This document shows, in pieces, positions 6,704 to 7,704 of a DNA stretch of 7,704 bases. Source of the DNA: an uncultured Bacteroidales bacterium (lineage in GTDB: Bacteria > Bacteroidota > Bacteroidia > Bacteroidales > Muribaculaceae); assembly GCA_958418815.1 (NCBI GenBank), contig CATZGB010000070.1, positions 1-7,704 of the forward strand. Reading direction: 5' to 3'. Each line of letters begins with the position of its first letter. Within the stretch, counting starts at the first letter, position 1. The position numbers and the translations under genes were made by a program. The notes beneath the pieces were generated by a model. The model saw nothing but the letters and a program-made list of their open reading frames with translations, had not been told where the DNA came from and searched no databases.

Positions 6704-6770
6704 AGATTCCGCAGATTTCACAGAGATGTTTGAATAGATTGGGTGAGATTTAAAGAGATTCAAACAGATA
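6704..6770 (+). repeat. AGATT repeat phased at about 10 bp
   Basis: AGAT(T/A/G) words begin at 6704, 6713, 6724, 6736, 6746, 6756 and 6766, giving spacings of 9, 11, 12, 10, 10 and 10. The last four are in exact 10-bp register. The intervening bases vary and are A/T-rich on the right side. It lies between the hydrolase stop and the palindromic array, and no coding function is apparent. Similar CACAGATTT-type runs occur between genes in Bacteroidetes. Confidence 0.6.
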
Positions 6771-6793
6771 ATTATGCAGAAGCTGGCCGAGGG

Positions 6794-6830
6794 AGAATCT
6801 TTTATATAGACAACCTCATTTAAGGCAACA
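6794..6830 (-). repeat. Truncated B' tail plus linker L1
   Basis: Positions 6796-6810 match the distal end of a B' unit (AGAATCTTTTATATAGA), but the rest of that unit is missing to the left. The 20-bp linker follows at 6811-6830, with one change (CA for TA at its end). The left edge of the array is therefore a breakpoint inside the first hairpin. Confidence 0.75.
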
Positions 6831-6935
6831 TCTATAAAAGATTCTTTCAGAATCTCCCGCCTGGCGTAGTTACCGGGGGTTACCGGCCAGGGGGCCGCCA
6901 ACCCCCGGCTAATAGTTAATGAATCCTACGGATTC
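6831..6935 (+). repeat. Repeat unit A1
   Basis: 105 bp. Hairpin 1 is at 6839-6855 (AGATTCT-ttc-AGAATCT). The central stem is CCGGGGGTT (6873-6881) with AACCCCCGG (6900-6908), capped by a nested GGCC-aggg-GGCC. Hairpin 3 is GAATCC-tac-GGATTC at 6921-6935. Confidence 0.85.
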
Positions 6936-7089
6936 GTGGGCGAACCGCACACAAATCCGTCATCGAAACCACACCTGCCTGTATTGAATACGTCCGCGAA
7001 TCCGTAGGATTCGTGGGCGAACCACACATTAATCCGTCATCGAAACCATACCTGCCTGTATTGAATACGTCAGCGAATCCGTAGGATTC
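6921..7089 (+). repeat. 77-bp tandem duplication of hairpin 3 plus linker L2
   Basis: GAATCC hairpins start at 6921, 6998 and 7075, exactly 77 bp apart. The intervening 62-bp linkers (6936-6997 and 7013-7074) differ at five positions. The later linker differs from the one at 7325-7386 at a single position. Each linker carries a GTATT-g-AATAC dyad near its right end. Confidence 0.85.
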
Positions 7090-7199
7090 ATCAACTATTA
7101 GCCCCGGGTTGGCGCGCGGGAGCCCCTTGCGGGCGACCAAGCGGAAACCCGGGGTTGCGGACATCAGGCGCGGGATTCTGAAAGAATCTTTTATATAGA
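7075..7199 (-). repeat. Repeat unit B'1
   Basis: 125 bp, a B-type unit in reverse orientation. Hairpin 3 is at 7075-7089. The central stem pairs CCCCGGGTT (7102-7110) with AACCCGGGG (7146-7154). Hairpin 1 is at 7174-7188. It is the reverse complement of the left-hand copy at 2-128 with few changes. The tenth base pair of the stem is lost here (A at 7145). Confidence 0.85.
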
Positions 7200-7219
7200 C
7201 AACCTCATTTAAGGCAATA
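7200..7219. repeat. Linker L1, second copy
   Basis: CAACCTCATTTAAGGCAATA. It is identical to 7512-7531 and differs by one base from 6811-6830. It always joins the hairpin 1 end of a B' unit to the hairpin 1 end of an A unit. Confidence 0.8.
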
Positions 7220-7324
7220 TCTATAAAAGATTCTTTCAGAATCCCGCGCGTGACGTATTTACCGGGGGTTACCGGCCAGGTGGCCGCCAACCCCCGGCTA
7301 ATAGTTAATGAATCCTACGGATTC
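7220..7324 (+). repeat. Repeat unit A2
   Basis: 105 bp. Hairpin 1 is at 7229-7243. The central stem pairs 7262-7270 with 7289-7297, with a nested GGCCA-gg-TGGCC cap. Hairpin 3 is at 7310-7324. Confidence 0.85.
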
Positions 7325-7386
7325 GTGGGCGAACCACACATTAATCCGTCATCGAAACCATACCTGTCTGTATTGAATACGTCAGC
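7325..7386 (+). repeat. Linker L2, single copy
   Basis: 62 bp, joining the hairpin 3 ends of A2 and B'2. It is nearly identical (one difference) to the linker at 7013-7074. Confidence 0.8.
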
Positions 7387-7511
7387 GAATCCGTAGGATT
7401 CATCAACTATTAGCCCCGGGTTGGCGCGCGGGAGCCCCTTGCGGGCGACCAAGCGGCAACCCGGGGTTGCGGACATAAGGCGCGGGATTCTGAAAGAATC
7501 TTTTATATAGA
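7387..7511 (-). repeat. Repeat unit B'2
   Basis: 125 bp. Hairpin 3 is at 7387-7401. The 10-bp central stem pairs 7414-7423 with 7457-7466. Hairpin 1 is at 7486-7500. It differs from B'1 by a few bases only, including a restored tenth base pair. Confidence 0.85.
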
Positions 7512-7531
7512 CAACCTCATTTAAGGCAATA
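7512..7531. repeat. Linker L1, third copy
   Basis: Identical to the copy at 7200-7219. Confidence 0.8.
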
Positions 7532-7635
7532 TCTATAAAAGATTCTTTCAGAATCTCATACGTGACGTATTTACCGGGGGTTACCGGCCAGAGGCCGCCA
7601 ACCCCCGGCTAATAGTTAATGAATCCTACGGATTC
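7532..7635 (+). repeat. Repeat unit A3
   Basis: 104 bp. Hairpin 1 is at 7540-7556. The central stem pairs 7574-7582 with 7600-7608, with a nested GGCC-aga-GGCC cap one base shorter than in A1 and A2. Hairpin 3 is at 7621-7635. About 16 bases of L2-like sequence follow, with one change (CAAACC for CGAACC), and then the array stops. Confidence 0.85.
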
Positions 7636-7655
7636 GTGGGCAAACCACACAATCG

Positions 7656-7697
7656 AGTAGGAGGTAAACACTAATCATAGGGTGTTTATCTCCTACT
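7656..7697. other. 16-bp stem hairpin at the window end
   Basis: AGTAGGAGGTAAACAC (7656-7671) pairs with GTGTTTATCTCCTACT (7682-7697) through one G-U pair, around a 10-nt loop. It is unrelated in sequence to the neighbouring repeats. Only TTC follows on the plus strand, so a classic U-tract terminator is not evident. It could belong to a gene beyond the window, as a terminator, an attenuator or an element end. Confidence 0.55.
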
Positions 7698-7704
7698 TTC
7701 ATGT

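Larger units (their letters stand above)
6794..7635. repeat. Tandem array of structured palindromic units (whole array)
   Basis: The order is: truncated B' tail, linker L1, A1, L2 (duplicated), B'1, L1, A2, L2, B'2, L1, A3. A units run forward; B' units are B-type units in reverse orientation. The period is 312 bp between A2 and A3 and 389 bp between A1 and A2, the difference being one extra 77-bp copy. Each A-L2-B' block is bounded by TCTATA(TA)AAAG-type terminal inverted repeats about 25 bp long. No protein gene is supported inside. It looks like a BIME- or foldback-type intergenic element multiplied in tandem. Confidence 0.85.

Noticed and set aside
6698..6901. 67-residue minus-strand frame
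   Set aside because: It runs through the AGATT repeat and unit A1, with no start signal or domain.
6916..7290. 124-residue minus-strand frame in the repeat array
   Set aside because: It is built from A, L2 and B' repeat sequence and contains internal duplicated peptides that mirror the DNA repeats. It reflects palindromic DNA, not a gene.
6794..7635. CRISPR array
   Set aside because: The repeats are over 100 bp and in both orientations, and the spacers are themselves repeated rather than unique. No cas gene is present.

Overview
This window reads as chromosomal DNA from a GC-rich member of the Bacteroidales. A Muribaculaceae-like gut commensal is my best guess, but the family is not proven. 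Three things point there. Several copies of the Bacteroidetes -7 promoter element (TAnnTTTG, here always TAACTTTG) sit just upstream of genes. Starts lack Shine-Dalgarno sequences. The protein families are a Bacteroides-style lipoprotein with an acidic stretch after the lipid Cys, a secreted tricorn-like S41 peptidase and a C45-type Ntn hydrolase. I see no phage, plasmid, transposase, CRISPR or tRNA/rRNA gene.

Layout. Positions 1-250 hold one copy of a structured intergenic repeat and a degenerate tail of GGATTC motifs. A promoter at 311-318 drives yraN (343-711, +). yraN converges on a small lipoprotein gene (833-1246, -), with a long hairpin terminator between them. Positions 1247-2021 have no protein gene I can support. 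They do contain a strong candidate for a structured non-coding RNA on the minus strand (about 1683-1882) with its own -7 box, then a palindrome and the terminator of the next gene. A 1106-residue secreted tricorn-like protease fills 2022-5342 (-). It shares a compact, nearly symmetric divergent promoter region (5343-5438) with a secreted C45-family hydrolase (5439-6641, +). After that come a 10-bp-phased AGATT repeat (6704-6770) and an array of long imperfect palindromic units (6794-7635). A separate hairpin lies at the window end.

Function. Both large genes encode exported hydrolases: one would degrade peptides in the periplasm, the other hydrolyse or transfer an amide/acyl group. The divergent promoters suggest possible co-regulation. 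yraN is a housekeeping gene of unclear function. The most unusual part is the repeat family that brackets the gene block. Two subfamilies (A, about 105 bp; B, about 125 bp) share a three-hairpin plan. Between them, base pairs in the central stem change in a compensated way, which suggests that the folded form is what is maintained.
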